DNA of 64,000 bases from Protopterus annectens (GCF_019279795.1 NC_056737.1:41931972-41995971), one strand, 5' to 3'. Shown: positions 1 through 11,069, counted from the stretch's first letter. Notes: generated by a model not told the origin, from the sequence alone. Program-made: numbers and translations.

Positions 1-2
1 TT

Positions 3-185
3 AGCAGGAACTGGCCTGCCAAAAATTGGTCCTTTCCTGACTCCACAAGATCCCAAAGGGGCAGGAGTAGACGTTCCAGAGGCAGAAATCAATCCAGAGG
101 GGGTGCCTACAGAGGACGACAGTGGCAAGGTAATAACAAGAGGCACAGCCACTACCACTACAACAGCACAATCACAGTGACTTGA
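3..185 (+). pseudogene. DIRS A gag, C-terminal end only
   Basis: The reading frame from base 3 gives the conserved end of the DIRS gag: an SRNW..KNWSFPD motif followed by an Arg/Gly/Ser-rich tail with a GAYRGRQWQ-like stretch, as in K. Such a basic tail would suit nucleic-acid binding, which is inference. The frame ends at a TGA at 183-185; a second TGA at 178-180 lies where the gag stop of H lies. The start of the gene is outside the window. Confidence 0.8.
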
Positions 186-2079
186 TTCTAACTCCGCCTA
201 CCAGGGAACAAATAGCAGCACCATTAGGCGGAAAATTAACCTTATTTTCCAAGAACTGGCACTATATCACAAAAGACAAGTGGATTTTGCAAACCATAGA
301 CCAAGGTTACCGGTTCCACTTCCACACTTTACCAGTCAAAAAAGGAATGCCAAACCTGCCTCCAAATCAAAAAACAGAAGCTCTACAGCAGATAATGCAA
401 TTAACAAAGATGAGAGCTGTGGAAAGAGTACCAAGAACAGAACAAGGCAAAGGATTCTACTCCAGACTATTCCTAGTTCCAAGAAAGGAAAAAAGTTGGA
501 GACCTATTCTCGACCTGTCCACCTTAAATACATACATCATTGTCCCAAAATTCAAAATGCTGACCCTACAGCAACTTCTTCCCATGCTGGGCAAGGAGTG
601 TTGGCTGGTAACTCTAGATCTCAAGGAGGCATACCTGCACGTCCCTATTCGACCAATTTGCAGAAGATACCTCAGATTTCTTGCAGGATCAGAGCACTAT
701 CAATTCTCAGCATTGCCCTTTGGCTTATCTACTGCCCAGAGTATTCACAAAATGCCTGGCATCAGTAATCGCCCACTGCAGACTTCAGGGAATCCAAATT
801 TATCCATACCTGGACGACTGCCTGCTACAAGGGGACAACAAAAGCAAGCTGACAACAGATTTACAAAGGGTCATTTACTTGCTACAAGCACTGGGATACA
901 CAGTCAATTTACAAAAGTCAAGGCTGATACCATCCCAAACAAGGACATTCTTGGGTGCGGAATTGGACACAGTAAAACAAATGGCATTCCTAACTGCAGA
1001 AAAACAAAAACAACTCCCTCTTTACTTCTTGGCACTAACAAGACAGAACAAGCTAACAGCAAGAAAAGTTCTGCAGGCCTTGGGCTTCATGGCATCATGC
1101 ATAATCTTGGTTCCACATGCCAGACTACATATGAGAAAACTACAGTGGTACCTAAAGAATTTATGGTCACAACACAGGCACAGCCTAGAAGCAGAAATTC
1201 CACTAATCCCATGCCTAAAACAGGAGTTCCTATGGTGGGCTCAAGCATGCCAGTCAAACCCAGGCCTACCCTTTCACAACTATCAAGCAAGCCAAACCAT
1301 CACAACAGACGCCTCAGACCTAGGATGGGGGGCTCACATGCTGGACAAATGCGCAAGGATTGTGGACAGGACCAGCTTCACCTGCACATCAACCTAAAAG
1401 AAATGCTGGCAGTAAAACTGGCAATCCAAAAATTCAGACCATTTCTCAAAGAAGGCCATTTGATGATAAGGACAGACAACACCACAGTCATGTGGTACAT
1501 CAACAAACAGGGAGGCACTCATTCATACCCCTATGCAGAATGACTTTGGACCTTTGGAACCTGGCACTCAGCTACAACATCCAGTTACAGGCAATATTTG
1601 TACCGGGAAAGGAGAATACTCTAGCAGACATGTTAAGCAGAACCACCTCCGATGCTCACGAATGGATGCTACACCCGGACATCTTCAAGACCATCTCAAA
1701 GAAATGGGGAATGCCACAGATAGATCTATTCGCTTCCCCTCTCAATCACCAGCTCAAAAAATTCTGCACAAGGACATTCCACCCACTTGCATGGAAAGTG
1801 GATTCGCTCTCCTTCAGCTGGAAAGGTCTGACAGCATATGCATTCCCACCTCTTCCCTTGATACACAAGGTATTACTAAAAATCAAGGAGGAACGTCCAA
1901 GGATAACCCTGATAGCTCCAAACTGGCCAAGACAACACTGGTACCCATTGCTGAGGAGCATGTCTCGGGACAAAATGTGGACAATACCCCTGATGCCTTT
2001 GATGTTAACTCAGAACAACTACAGCATCATGCATCCAAACCTAAAAACGTTGCAACTGACTGCATGGAACATCACATAG
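182..2079 (+). pseudogene. DIRS A reverse transcriptase-RNase H-MT polyprotein, frameshifted
   Basis: The polyprotein would copy element RNA into DNA. RT motifs follow in order: GFYSRLFLVPRKE, RPILDLS, WLVTLDLKEAYLHVPI, the LPFGLST block and the YPYLDD active site near 810. RNase H follows with TDASDLGWGAH near 1310, EMLAV, TDNTTVMWYINKQGG near 1470 and ADMLSR. The stretch from HEWMLHPDIF to IAPNWPRQHWYPLL is where DIRS elements carry a Dam-like methyltransferase domain; that assignment rests on family knowledge. Three frame breaks, near 733, 1355 and 1526, split it. The last is a missing C compared with D and K. The end overlaps the YR start by 16 nt. Confidence 0.88.
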
Positions 2080-3101
2080 CAGCAACTAATCCAGAACTTT
2101 CCCAAAGGGTTAAAGACATTATCCTTGAAGCCCGCAGACCTTCAACAAGAAGGAACTATGCAGGAAAATGGAAAAGGTTTGTCATTTGGAGTGCTGAAAG
2201 AGGAAAAGATGTGTCGAATATAGATATTGCTAACATTCTGGAGTATTTGGCAGAGCTTCTACATACAGGCCTGTCCTATTCCTCCATCAAGATACATGCA
2301 TCAGCTATTTCAGCAGAATACAGCTTTGATCCACCTGTCTTTTCACATCCTTTACTCAGGCAGTTCCTCAGAGGGATCAAGAATGTAAAACCTCCTAGGA
2401 AACCACCATTGCCAGCTTGGGATTTGAACTTTGTGCTAGAAAAGTTGACACTCACCTTTGAACCAGCAGCAACAGCAGACCTGCAGCATCTATCGTGGAA
2501 AACTGCTTTCCTACTGGCAATAACCTCAGCAAGGAGGGTTTCTGAACTTCAGGCCCTAATGGCAGTACAACCCTTCCTAATCTTCCACCAAGATAGTGTC
2601 CATGAGGACTAATCCTACATTTATGCCTAAGGTGGTATCCAGAGTGTCTTTAAACCAGGCAATCCACCTACCTACCTTCTTCCCAACCCACAAAACAGAG
2701 GGAAAGAATACTGCATACCTTGGATGTACATAGACAGCTACGCTACTACCTGGACAGAACAAAAGTAACAGAAAACTGACCAGCTTTTTGTAGCCTATGC
2801 AACAGGAAGGGAAGGAAAAGCTATTTCCAAACAGACAATCTCCAAATGGATAGGAAATTGCATACGATTCTGTTACTCCTTCCATGGAAAACCAATTCCA
2901 CAGAACATAAGGCCTCATTCTACAAGGGCAACAGCCACTACCACAGCCTTCTTACGAGGAGTGGCAACCAAGGACATTATTGAGGCGGCTACTTGGACCT
3001 CCGTGCATACATTTGCCAAGCATTATAATTTACCTCTGTATTCCAGATCCCGAGCAGGGTTTGCCACTGCTGTACTGCAAGGGATCCTAACCACACCATA
3101 A
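2064..3101 (+). pseudogene. DIRS A tyrosine recombinase, frameshifted
   Basis: This recombinase would integrate the circular DIRS DNA. The N-terminal part has EARRPSTRRNYAGKWKRF and LSYSSIKIHASAIS. The catalytic part has TSARRVSELQAL (Arg I near 2540), IRPHSTRATA (His-x-x-Arg near 2910) and TFAKHYNLP (nucleophilic Tyr near 3020). Frame breaks lie between about 2590 and 2790; the first and last parts are in the same frame, so the losses nearly balance. ATG 2064 lies 16 nt inside the end of the RT gene, as in G. All catalytic residues are still encoded. Confidence 0.88.
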
Positions 3102-3139
3102 TCTATTCTTCCTCCTCCCTAGTTGGCTATGGTATTCTA

Positions 3140-3237
3140 CCCAGTTGTTATGACTGCAGATGCATCCATGAAGGACATAGTACAGTTTTGTACCTACCAT
3201 AAATGTAGATGTCCGAACTGGATAGCATCTGCAGTCA
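3140..3237 (+). repeat. DIRS A internal complementary region
   Basis: The first half is the reverse complement of a family-1 left end (TGCATCCATGAAGGACAT). The second half is the reverse complement of this copy's own right end, including its private GAACTGGATAGC variant. The join GGACAT/AGTACAG predicts the circle junction. This is the hallmark ICR of DIRS elements, thought to serve as template for restoring the ends. Confidence 0.9.
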
Positions 3238-3440
3238 GGATTACCCTCCCTCCTTCCCCTCTGTGGTACTCCTAGGGTATTTACCCTCCTAATAGCTAGC
3301 TGGTGGGGGGAGTCTCTTATGGTGTATTTGTTTGTATATATGTACATACATGCTTATTTTTTGTGTTTGCCTTCTATCTTTTGGAAACATTGGCATTTAC
3401 CCAAAATTTAGCCTTCCAAGAGGGCAACTGGCATCTGGGG

Positions 3441-3658
3441 CAAGAAACACTGAGGAAAAATGGCGTCGGCTGATGCCTTTATACCCGAAGACCAGCAGAG
3501 ATGACGTCGGGTGAGGTGCGACATCAGCCGAAGCCGGACCCGGACTTTGGAATCCGGCCGACCGAAGGGCTGCCTGACGACAGGACAACCCAGTTGTTAT
3601 GACTGCAGATGCTATCCAGTTCGGACATCTGCATTTATGGTAGGTACAAAACTGTACT
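3441..3658 (+). repeat. DIRS A right inverted terminal repeat
   Basis: This is the inverted counterpart of the family-1 left ITRs at 22272, 44328 and 56079. It runs from CAAGAAACACTGAGG to CGGACATC at 3628, plus about 30 bases found only on the right side, ending in CTGTACT. It carries an inverted TATA-like TTTATACCC at about 3478. Its private GCTATCCAGTTCGG segment matches the ICR of the same copy. Confidence 0.88.
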
Positions 3659-4064
3659 TTCCCCATTGTTCAGATACAACACTCCCTTTTTTTCCACAAA
3701 AAAAAAAGTTAGTGCAAGTTACTTCCAAACTTTGGTTTTTAATACAGTCAACAAGGGAAAGGGATAAGTTTGAAGATGCCCAAAGCTCAGGAGGTTGGGG
3801 GTGGGTGAACTTCCACCTGGAGGACAATTCCTATCTTTCATGAATAATTTGGAATATCCGCTGTTATGGTGGTGGAATATCACAGCCATATTTCAGCATG
3901 TTCTCATAGGTGTTAATTTTGTTATACTGCAGAATTGCTGCTGATGAAACTGATAATAAGAATGCTAATTTTAGCACTGAATGAAGAAAACAGAAAATAA
4001 TCCTGTAAGCTAAATGGCTGCATGTATGGAATGGCTACTAACTTCATCCTTCTGATTTGTTTAG
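3659..4064 (+). other. Probable last intron of SRP14 (3' part), non-repetitive
   Basis: No ORF or recognisable repeat is seen. The segment ends in a canonical acceptor: TACTAAC at 4036-4042 as branch-point consensus, a pyrimidine-rich stretch, and AG at 4063-4064, 22 nt after the branch adenine. Upstream exons are outside the window, so the intron is at least 4 kb long and contains DIRS A. Confidence 0.75.
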
Positions 4065-4154
4065 GCATATTCTAACCTACTAAGGGCTCACGTGGATGGA
4101 CTTAAGAAAAAGGATAAGAAGAGCAAGAGCAAAAAGAATAAGGCAACCCAGTGA
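4065..4154 (+). CDS. SRP14: SRP14 last coding exon (signal recognition particle 14 kDa subunit)
   Basis: Read in frame from the acceptor, the exon encodes AYSNLLRAHVDGLKKKDKK followed by a Lys/Ser-rich tail, then TGA at 4152-4154. This matches the C-terminus of vertebrate SRP14, which with SRP9 forms the Alu domain of the signal recognition particle and slows translation elongation on secretory mRNAs. The tail is short and lacks the alanine-rich extension of primates. The exon starts at a codon boundary just after an AG with a good branch point. That argues for a live spliced gene rather than a processed copy, which would have continuous upstream coding sequence. Exons 1 to 4 are not in the window. 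DIRS A lies upstream of the acceptor and DIRS B begins about 150 bases beyond the poly(A) signal. Confidence 0.9.
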   Translation, partial: AYSNLLRAHVDGLKKKDKKSKSKKNKATQ

Positions 4155-4336
4155 AGCCGGTGCTGTCTGTCGAACTTTGTTTTTTTTTTCATTAAGAAAT
4201 TTGAATTTTCTGATCCCATTTTGTCAATCCCCCCCCCCAGGTGGGCTTTTAGAATTGATTTTTCCCAACAATTGAGGCTTAGTGTGTTTGCAGTGCTAAA
4301 GTATGAGCATATGTATGTATGTGTGTGTATATATAA

Positions 4337-4342
4337 AATAAA
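4337..4342 (+). terminator. Probable SRP14 polyadenylation signal (AATAAA)
   Basis: A perfect AATAAA lies 183 bases after the SRP14 stop codon, in an AT-rich 3' UTR-like stretch, with T-rich sequence just downstream. Spacing and context fit the 3' end of SRP14. Confidence 0.7.
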
Positions 4343-4490
4343 TTTTTTTTTGCATTATTTTACCATCCTCCTAGTAGTGTGAGATTAGTAGTGCTGTCTT
4401 CTGATTTGTACCACTTTCGTATTATTGCTAAAGTTGTTACCTAGCAGTTGACTTGGTCTTTGATATACCAGCTGAGGAGTCGTCCTGATG

Positions 4491-4670
4491 ATGTTCATGC
4501 TTCACTGTTGCAGTCATCACATTTGGGTTATTCCTGCCATGTTAGCCCTCGGCTGGCCCAAATACCAGAGATTTAGTATTTCAGCATCGGTTGCTGTCAC
4601 TTGAGGACTGGCGTCAGGTCGTCAGCAGTATAAACTAAGGCAGCAGATGCCATTACATCATTCTTTCTTG
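4491..4670 (+). repeat. DIRS B left ITR
   Basis: Starts with ATGTTCATGCTTCACTGTTG and ends near CATTCTTTCTTG. Its inverted counterpart is at about 9651-9828. A TATAAAC at about 4629 is placed like the TATA box of the other copies. Confidence 0.85.
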
Positions 4671-4787
4671 CCATGGATCCCGAAGCAGAAGCACGAGTGC
4701 CGGTTGGCAAATACCAGAGTTTCTTCTACTGAATTGAAGTTAAAGCTAAGTACCCTGTTGGAGATCCTTTTTTTCTTGCACTAACCG

Positions 4788-6588
4788 ATGTCAGAAAAGT
4801 TAATGGTCTCCCCTGTCGAAAGCAAATACCACATCAAGACTTCCACTCTTAGTGCGTCACTTGTTTAGGCCCAGACCACGATGTCCTCAGTTGTCGCTTC
4901 TGTGCTTTGTTCAACGCCAGAACTGTCGGTCGTCGGGCCCTTATTGTAGCCAGATATTTTCGCTTACAGTCCTCAAATTCCGATATGGCTTCAGTAAGCC
5001 ATCTGTCAGCAGATCTTCTGAAAAAATCGTAAAGATTAAGCCAGAGAGACCGCACAGGTCCAAACCTACTGATGACACTTTGTTAAGCTAGTCGTCAGTT
5101 CTCCGGTACTCGGTGAGGTGGTTTTGCAGCCACTGATGCCCGCTTCTGTTGATTTGCAGGCCGCTACAGAGACCCTTTCAGAGTCCGGTACGCCGCAAAA
5201 CTCTTTGACTAAGGATCATGCGGTCATCTCTACCTTGGATGGGTCCGGAGCCACTGAGCAGGCACTGGCTTCAAATGAAGTCCTTTACACTACCGAATCT
5301 CGACACAAACAAACATCTTCTTTCGCGGACTATCGTTCTTTCAAAAATTACAGTTTCGTAAGCCCAGGGTACGAACCACACCCAAGAAACCAACGACCCA
5401 CTCTCAGGCCCCTGCTACCTTGCCTCAGTCTCAAATGCTTAAAATGGCGGAAGACCTTATGCTGATGAGGGGAAGCCAAGCTACCCCCTCTAAGGAAGAG
5501 ATCTGTCCCCTGTAGTTTTGTTTGAACAAGAGTCCGATGAATCTGATGCATCTGAATATGAAGACATGCATCCCCTCTGCACTTATGAGAATTCTGATTC
5601 AGAGGATTCCATTCCTTCAGCCTCTCCCCAGAGGATTTTTCCTTCGGGGAAACCCTGCATACTTTAAGGGAGCATTTCCAGTGGGAGAGTCAGGACTACC
5701 CGCAGTCTTAAGAGACTGGGAATTCCTAGATCTTCCACAACACAGACCCCTTGGCCATCCCCCCAGTCCTGGATGTTGTGGAGGATGTTTTCCTCTAATC
5801 TAGCTTGACTCCTGATGCCCTTCCTCCAGCTCCCAGAAAACCAGACTGGTACGAGAGTCCCAGACTCTTGAATCTTTTTTAAAAATCCTACAGCTGACCC
5901 CGAGGTCATTTCTCAAGGGCCAAAAGGGATTAAAGCAATCTCTAAGAATCCCACCCCCATAGACAGGGATTCCCGAGCATTTAACAGATTGGGTAAAAAA
6001 GTATACACCTCAGCTGCTTTTGCTATCGGGGCACTAAATTGTCAGTTCCATATGTTGAAATTTCGGCAGCATACCTTGGAACTCCTTAAATAAAAAATGT
6101 CTTCCTTTCCTGCTTGGGCAGAATCGAAAGATTTACAAGAGTTAATGCATTCTGCAAGTTAAGTAACTAAACACTCATTGCACTGTGGTTTTGAAGCTGT
6201 AGAAGCTTCTTGCAGGGCAGCAGTCACTGGATCTGTCAAAGAGAAGGGATGCATGGCTTCAGGAACAGCCCCTGCCAGACCATGTCAAATCTAAATAGTT
6301 GGTTGCCCTCCTGCACAAATAACTTAGTTGGCAGTAAGGCAGAAGAGGTCTTAAAAAAAGATAGAAGAAAAAGCAAAATCTATGCAAACAGTTAAGGATT
6401 TCTTGCAGTTCCCGCCCCTTAGGTTCGGCAGACATTCCCCCTCCAAACACTGGTCCTTTCCTGCTCCCAGTAAACAAGCCCAGCCTAGGCTCTGTGGAAA
6501 TGGACCTCCCTCCAGACACCAGCCACAGGGAATGCAGAGATCTAAGCAGTGGACTAAGCCACTCCCTTATGGTAAGAACTCAAAATGA
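4788..6588 (+). pseudogene. DIRS B gag, heavily frameshifted
   Basis: ATG 4788 begins with MSEK as in the other copies, but the Cys/His module is broken after a few codons. Recognisable later blocks are GSGATEQA near 5245, the acidic SDSEDSIPSASP-like region near 5600, PAPRKPDWY near 5830, RLGKKVYTSAAFAIGALNCQFHM near 6000, and the basic tail near 6480. The frame ends at TGA 6586-6588, which overlaps the ATG of the next gene as ATGA. The protein would package element RNA, by analogy with other gag proteins. Confidence 0.8.
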
Positions 6589-8365
6589 CTCTCCTCCACC
6601 CCCTCCCTCTGCCCACCTTTACTTTACCCCTAGGGGGAAAACTCTCCTTTTACTCAAACACCTGGGCCACCATTACCAAGGACCACTGGGGTTCTGAACT
6701 TTGTGCCTTCCAACCCCAAAAGGGTTCCCAAAATCACCACAGAATCAGTGGGCAGAAGCTCAAAAGCAAATCCTTTCCCTGCTCTCTGAGGCAGTAGAGC
6801 ATGTTCCTGCAAAACAGGCCAATGTTTCTACTCCAGACTATGTCTGATACCCAGAAAAGAGGGCACCTGGCACCCCATCCTCTATCTATCCATTTTAACC
6901 AGCTTCCTGATCCCAAAATTCAAAATGCTCACCCTCCAGCAGCTGCTACCCATGCTCTCCAAGGACACTTGGCTAGCCACCCTAGATCTAAGAGAGACCT
7001 ACCCATCAGGGAATCGTGCAGGAAATTGCTCTGCTTCAGGGCAGCATCTCAGTTCTCTCTGCTTCCCTTTGGCTTATCTACTACTCTCAAAGAAATATTC
7101 AGATTTACCCATACTTGGACGACTGCATTATTCAGCCAGACAGCCAGGAAAAGCTGCTCAAGCACCTGGCCTTTGTAAAGACCCTCCTAACTTCTCTAGG
7201 GTGCACAATCAACGAAAAGAAATCCAAGCAGGTGCCTACCCAAAGGATAATCTTCCTGGGAGCAAGTCTGGACACGGCATCCCAGATGGCATACCTTACA
7301 CCAGAGAAACAAAATTTCCTGACTACCTTCTTTCAACTAGCTACCAGGCCCCAGTTAACTGCAAGGAAGATCCTGCAAGCTCTGAGGTTCATGGCATCTT
7401 TCATACTACTCATTCCATATGCCAGATTGCATATGAGGAAACTTCAGTGGTACCTAGACTGTGGTGTCAACACTCTCAAGACCTGGAAACTTATACCTAT
7501 AATTCCTTGCCTCAGAAAATATTCTTTGGTGGGCAGTAGCATGCTCCCTGAACAAGGGACTGCATTTCTCCCCCTGGCAAGACCCTCACCACAGACTCAT
7601 CAGACTATGCTTGGGGTGCACACCTGGACATCTGGTGCGTACGGGGCCAATGGAGCTTACAGCAAATCCCTCTACACATTAGTCAAAAAGAGGTGATGGC
7701 TGTGCAGCACGCCTTTATAGCTTTCAAGCCCCTTCTCTCTCCAGGGACTCTCCTGATCAAAACAGACAACACCACTGTGATGTGGTACATCAAAAAGCAG
7801 GGAGGGACTCGCTCCTATCCTCTATGCAGGCTGGCCATGACCCTTGGGCACACAGCCCTGTGCCATGCAGCTACACCTGTTGGCACAATTCCTACCAGGC
7901 TCTCAACTCTCTGGCAGACCAATTGAGCAGAAATCTTAAGGATGAGTGGCAACTCAACAGAAGTACCTTCACCCTAATAACTCAGAATTGGGGAGCCCCG
8001 AAGGTCGACGACTTTGCTTCCCACACGAACCATCAGCTCAGCAAATTCTGCATCAGGGAAGCATCACTGTATGGCTTTGGAAAGTGGATGCCCTGTCCTT
8101 CCCCTGGTTCAATCTTTTGGTCTATGCCTTTCCTCCCCTACCTCTCACCCCCAGGGTACTGCTCAATATAAGGGAGGAAAAACCAAGGATCATTCTTGTA
8201 GATCCAGACTGGCCCCGGCAACAGTGGTACCCCTTGCTGTGCAGCCTGTCCCCGCTGCCTCCGTGGCATCTTCCTAAGATTCCAAGCCACCTGATCCAGA
8301 GGGAAGGGGAATTCATGCATCCCCAATTGCAGGCACTCAAATTAGCAGCTTGGCTTATTCCCTAA
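6585..8365 (+). pseudogene. DIRS B RT-RNase H-MT polyprotein, frameshifted
   Basis: Starts at an ATG overlapping the gag stop. Visible blocks: LGGKLSFYSNTWATITKDHW, KFKMLTLQQLLPML, YPYLDDCIIQ at about 7108 (active site kept), IIFLGASLDTASQMAYLTPEKQ, TARKILQALRFMAS, the RNase H TDNTTVMWYIKKQGG near 7770, and the MT-like KVDALSFPWFN to DPDWPRQQWYPLL near 8200. It ends in LKLAAWLIP at 8365. There are several frameshifts. YLDD is intact but the chain is not. Confidence 0.85.
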
Positions 8366-8394
8366 CCCCAAAATCAATCTGCCAACCTCAGTAA

Positions 8395-9383
8395 ATGGTT
8401 CTGGATGTTCTCCGGGAGGCCAGACGCCCTAGTGCCAGAAAGTCTTGCACTGATAAATGGAAAAGGTTCTGCATCTGGATCCAGGCTAAGGGAGCCAATA
8501 CAGCACAGCCCTCCCTCTCATCCTGGATTACTTAGCTGACCTAGTACACAGTGGCATTTTTCTCCACACTCTAAAAATTCATGCCTCTATTTCTGCTCAT
8601 TTTCACACTGAGCAGCCCCTTTTCTCTCACCCTTTGATCAAATAGTTCCTAAGATGGGGCCAGCAACTTGAGGCCACCCAGAAGGGCACAGTCACCAGCT
8701 TGAGACCTTAACTTTGTATTGGAAAAGCTCACCCTGCCCCCTTTCGAATCAGCTTCTGCAGAGCTAAAATTTCTCTCCTGGAAGACAGCATTCCTTCTGG
8801 CCATCACTTCAGCCAGAAGAGTCTCTTGAGCTGAAAGCACTCATGCCTGTGGAACCCTTCATCTTCCATGCAGACAGGGTATCCCTCTGAACTAACCCAT
8901 CCTTCATGCCCGAGGTGGTGTCCAGGTCTCAACCAATCCATTCATTTGCCCACTTTTTTCATTATCCCCAGAACAAGGGTGAAAGGATTATTCACTCTCT
9001 AGATGTGCACAGACGGCTCAGATTTCTATCTAGACAGGACTAAATCCTTCAGAAAGTCTGATCAATTGCTGGTTAGCTTTGCTACAGGGGCAGAAGGCAA
9101 AGCCATCTCCAAACAAACCAGTTCCAAATGGATAGCGCACTGCATCAATTTCTGCTACAAACAGCATGGAAAGCCTCCCCCAAGGGGGTCGGGACACAAC
9201 TCCACCAGAGCAGCCTCCACCTTTGCAGCTTTCTTCAGAGGAGTCCCCACCAGAGACATCCTGGAGGCTGCCACCTGAACCTCTGTTCCCACTTTTACCA
9301 AGCATTATCACCTACCTCTCTTCTCCAAATCCAGGGTAAGGATTGCCTCTGCAGTCTTGCAGGGCATCGTAGCCAGCCCCTAG
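8395..9383 (+). pseudogene. DIRS B tyrosine recombinase, decayed
   Basis: Blocks in order: VLREARRPSARKSCTDKWKR, DLNFVLEKLTLPPFESAS, WKTAFLLAITSARRVS (Arg I) followed by a stop, HNSTRAAS in place of HSTRA near 9200 (His-x-x-Arg register altered by an inserted residue), TFTKHYHLPLFS (Tyr) near 9295, and a final VLQGIVASP stop at 9383. Several stops and frameshifts are present. Confidence 0.83.
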
Positions 9384-9413
9384 TCAACACCCATTTCCTC
9401 AGCTTTGGAAATC

Positions 9414-9512
9414 AACCCAAATGTGATGACTGCAACAGTGAAACACGAACATGGTACAGTTGTGTACACTTGCCATAAATGTAGATGTTTGAGTGTATTC
9501 ACTGTTGCAGTC
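9414..9512 (+). repeat. DIRS B internal complementary region
   Basis: The first half (ACCCAAATGTGATGACTGCA onward) is complementary to the left end. The second half (TACAGTTGTGTACACTTGCC onward) is complementary to the right end. The join reads GAACATGGTACAG, a one-base change from the GAACATAGTACAG of F. Confidence 0.85.
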
Positions 9513-9650
9513 CTGGTTTCCCTCCCTCCATCCCCCCCTTTCTTCTCTTTCTGCTTTATTACCATTCTTCCTTATTCGCCTTTCCTTACAAGGGACAGAT
9601 TTATTTTCCACTGGTAGGCCTCCTAATTGGGGGCTCCTGACAGGTTAGGG

Positions 9651-9857
9651 CAAGAAAAACTGATGTAATGGCATTGGCTGCCTTACTTTATACTACTGAC
9701 GACCTGACGTCAGTCCTCAAGTGACAGCAACAGATGCAGAAATACCAAGTCTCTGGTATTTGGGCCAGCTGAGGGCTACCCTGGCAGGGATAACCCAAAT
9801 GTGATGACTGCAACAGTGAATAAATCTACATTTATGGTAAGTGTACACAACTGTACT
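9651..9857 (+). repeat. DIRS B right ITR
   Basis: Inverted counterpart of 4491-4670, with the right-only extension ending CTGTACT. It contains a perfect TGACGTCA palindrome at 9705-9712 beside an inverted TATA-like element. Confidence 0.82.
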
Positions 9858-10445
9858 TTTTTTCCCTTGTGTGATCTGCCATAGTGTCGTAACTTTTGTT
9901 ACAGGCATACAGTGAGAATACTAATTGTTCACCTGTAGTGGGTGAAAACATTGGTTTTATATAATCTTTTCAGTCATTTGGGATCTAAATTTTCATGCCT
10001 TATTCTTAATCAGTAAATGTCCTATTCTACTGTTGCAGTAAGGGATTCCCCACCTTGGGCAGCCTGGCATACAGCCAATATGCTAAAGCCTTTTACTGTT
10101 TCATCTCCCAGGCCCCTGCTTACACTTATCAAGGGTATCAGAACTTGTCAGAGATTTGGGATGTATGGCTAGGCTTAAAAAGGCCCTTATGGTCATTAGC
10201 CCACTAAACGCACACGAATCTATGAGCTACCCAAGGTACTCTGTACATCGCACGTATGCTCCTCGCCTATGTAGGGCATAAAAGTGATGTTTGGACTTGC
10301 CATCCTCGGAACCTCTCTGCCGCCAGTCCAAATGCCATTTGTTAGTCTGCTTGCACAAGTCATTTGCTGGTCTATCAAGTCATTCAGATAAATCCTTATT
10401 GAGGTTTTCTTTTCTTACTGCTTATTTTTGCTGTGGAGTTTTTTC

Positions 10446-10545
10446 ATGTCATTCAGAAAAGGGAAGTGTCAGTGTGGGAGACAAATTTCACATAAAGATG
10501 GTCACGACCTGTGCTTGTTTTGCTTAGGGCCTACTCACAACCAGA
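10446..10545 (+). pseudogene. DIRS C gag N-terminus (Cys/His module)
   Basis: From ATG 10446 the frame gives MSFRKGKCQCGRQISHKDGH, then DLCLFCLGPTHN. This aligns with MSEKVNNCISCGKQIPHKDF of the other copies and keeps the CxC..H..H..CxxC spacing. It stops after about 33 codons, where the internal deletion joins RNase H sequence. Confidence 0.72.
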
Positions 10546-10990
10546 GGCAGAATTTCATCCAGGGCAGTTTATATTCCCTAAGGTCAAAGTTATGTGGCAC
10601 ACACTGAGCAGGTCCTTGGCTCAGTCCGTTGAATGGATGCTTCATAGGGATGCATTTCTGGACCTTGTCCACAAGTGGGGTACTCCTGAAATCTTTTTGC
10701 TTCACCTCTGAGCAGACAACTTCCTTCAATTTTGTGCCAAGAGTACAAGTCCTTAAGTTTGGAAGGTGGGTGCCCACTGTTTTACTTGGACTGGGCTATT
10801 TCTATATGCATTCTCCCCACTTCCTCATTCCGAAAGTTCTGTTCAGGATTCAACGGGACAAATCCAGAATCTTGCTGGTGACTCCTTTTTGGTCAATAAA
10901 TATTGATTCCCTGTTTTGCATTTATCCAAGGGCAGTCATCACAAGTTACCTCACAGGGTGGACCTACTCACACAAGACAGGGGATCTCTG
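10535..10990 (+). pseudogene. DIRS C RNase H end and MT-like region
   Basis: Reads EFHPGQFIFPKVKVMWHTLS near 10560, equivalent to LQSQFVPGKDNVLADSLSR, then VEWMLHRDAFLDLVHKWGTP (HEWMLHPDIF equivalent). The MT-like part follows with KVLFRIQRDKSRILLVTPFW. Several frameshifts. No RT precedes it. Confidence 0.65.
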
Positions 10991-11069
10991 ATCCATCCCC
11001 ACCTGTCCACTCTTCAACTAACTCTGTGGGTGATAGGATTTTGATTCCTTACAAATTTTTTCTGAGGGT

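Larger units (their letters stand above)
1..3658 (+). mobile_element. DIRS element A (family 1), 5' part outside window
   Basis: The copy enters the window in the tail of gag and continues through RT-RNase H, tyrosine recombinase, internal complementary region and right ITR. The right end is placed at the conserved terminal CTGTACT, by comparison with D, H and K and with the ICR. It lies in the same orientation as SRP14, upstream of that gene's last exon, and so probably in its last intron. All three genes carry frameshifts, so the copy cannot act on its own. Confidence 0.93.
4491..9857 (+). mobile_element. DIRS element B (family 2), complete length, decayed
   Basis: About 5.37 kb from ATGTTC at the left end to CTGTACT at the right end. 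It has left ITR, gag, RT-RNase H, YR, ICR and right ITR in standard order. All genes carry many stops and frameshifts, more than in the family-1 copies, so B is an older insertion. It lies just downstream of SRP14, in the same orientation. The left flank reads GATG before the element start. Confidence 0.92.

Noticed and set aside
1087..1290. Minus-strand frames within DIRS RT and YR genes
   Set aside because: All overlap well-matched + strand coding and show no domain of their own.
4065..4154. SRP14 fragment as processed pseudogene
   Set aside because: The coding similarity starts at an AG preceded by a branch-point consensus and pyrimidine-rich stretch. No upstream exon sequence or poly(A) tail is joined to it, so a true last exon is more likely.
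9914..9965. Possible exon after TTTTGTTACAG
   Set aside because: A good-looking acceptor and a 40-50 base open stretch, but the donor is weak and the short peptide matches nothing I know.
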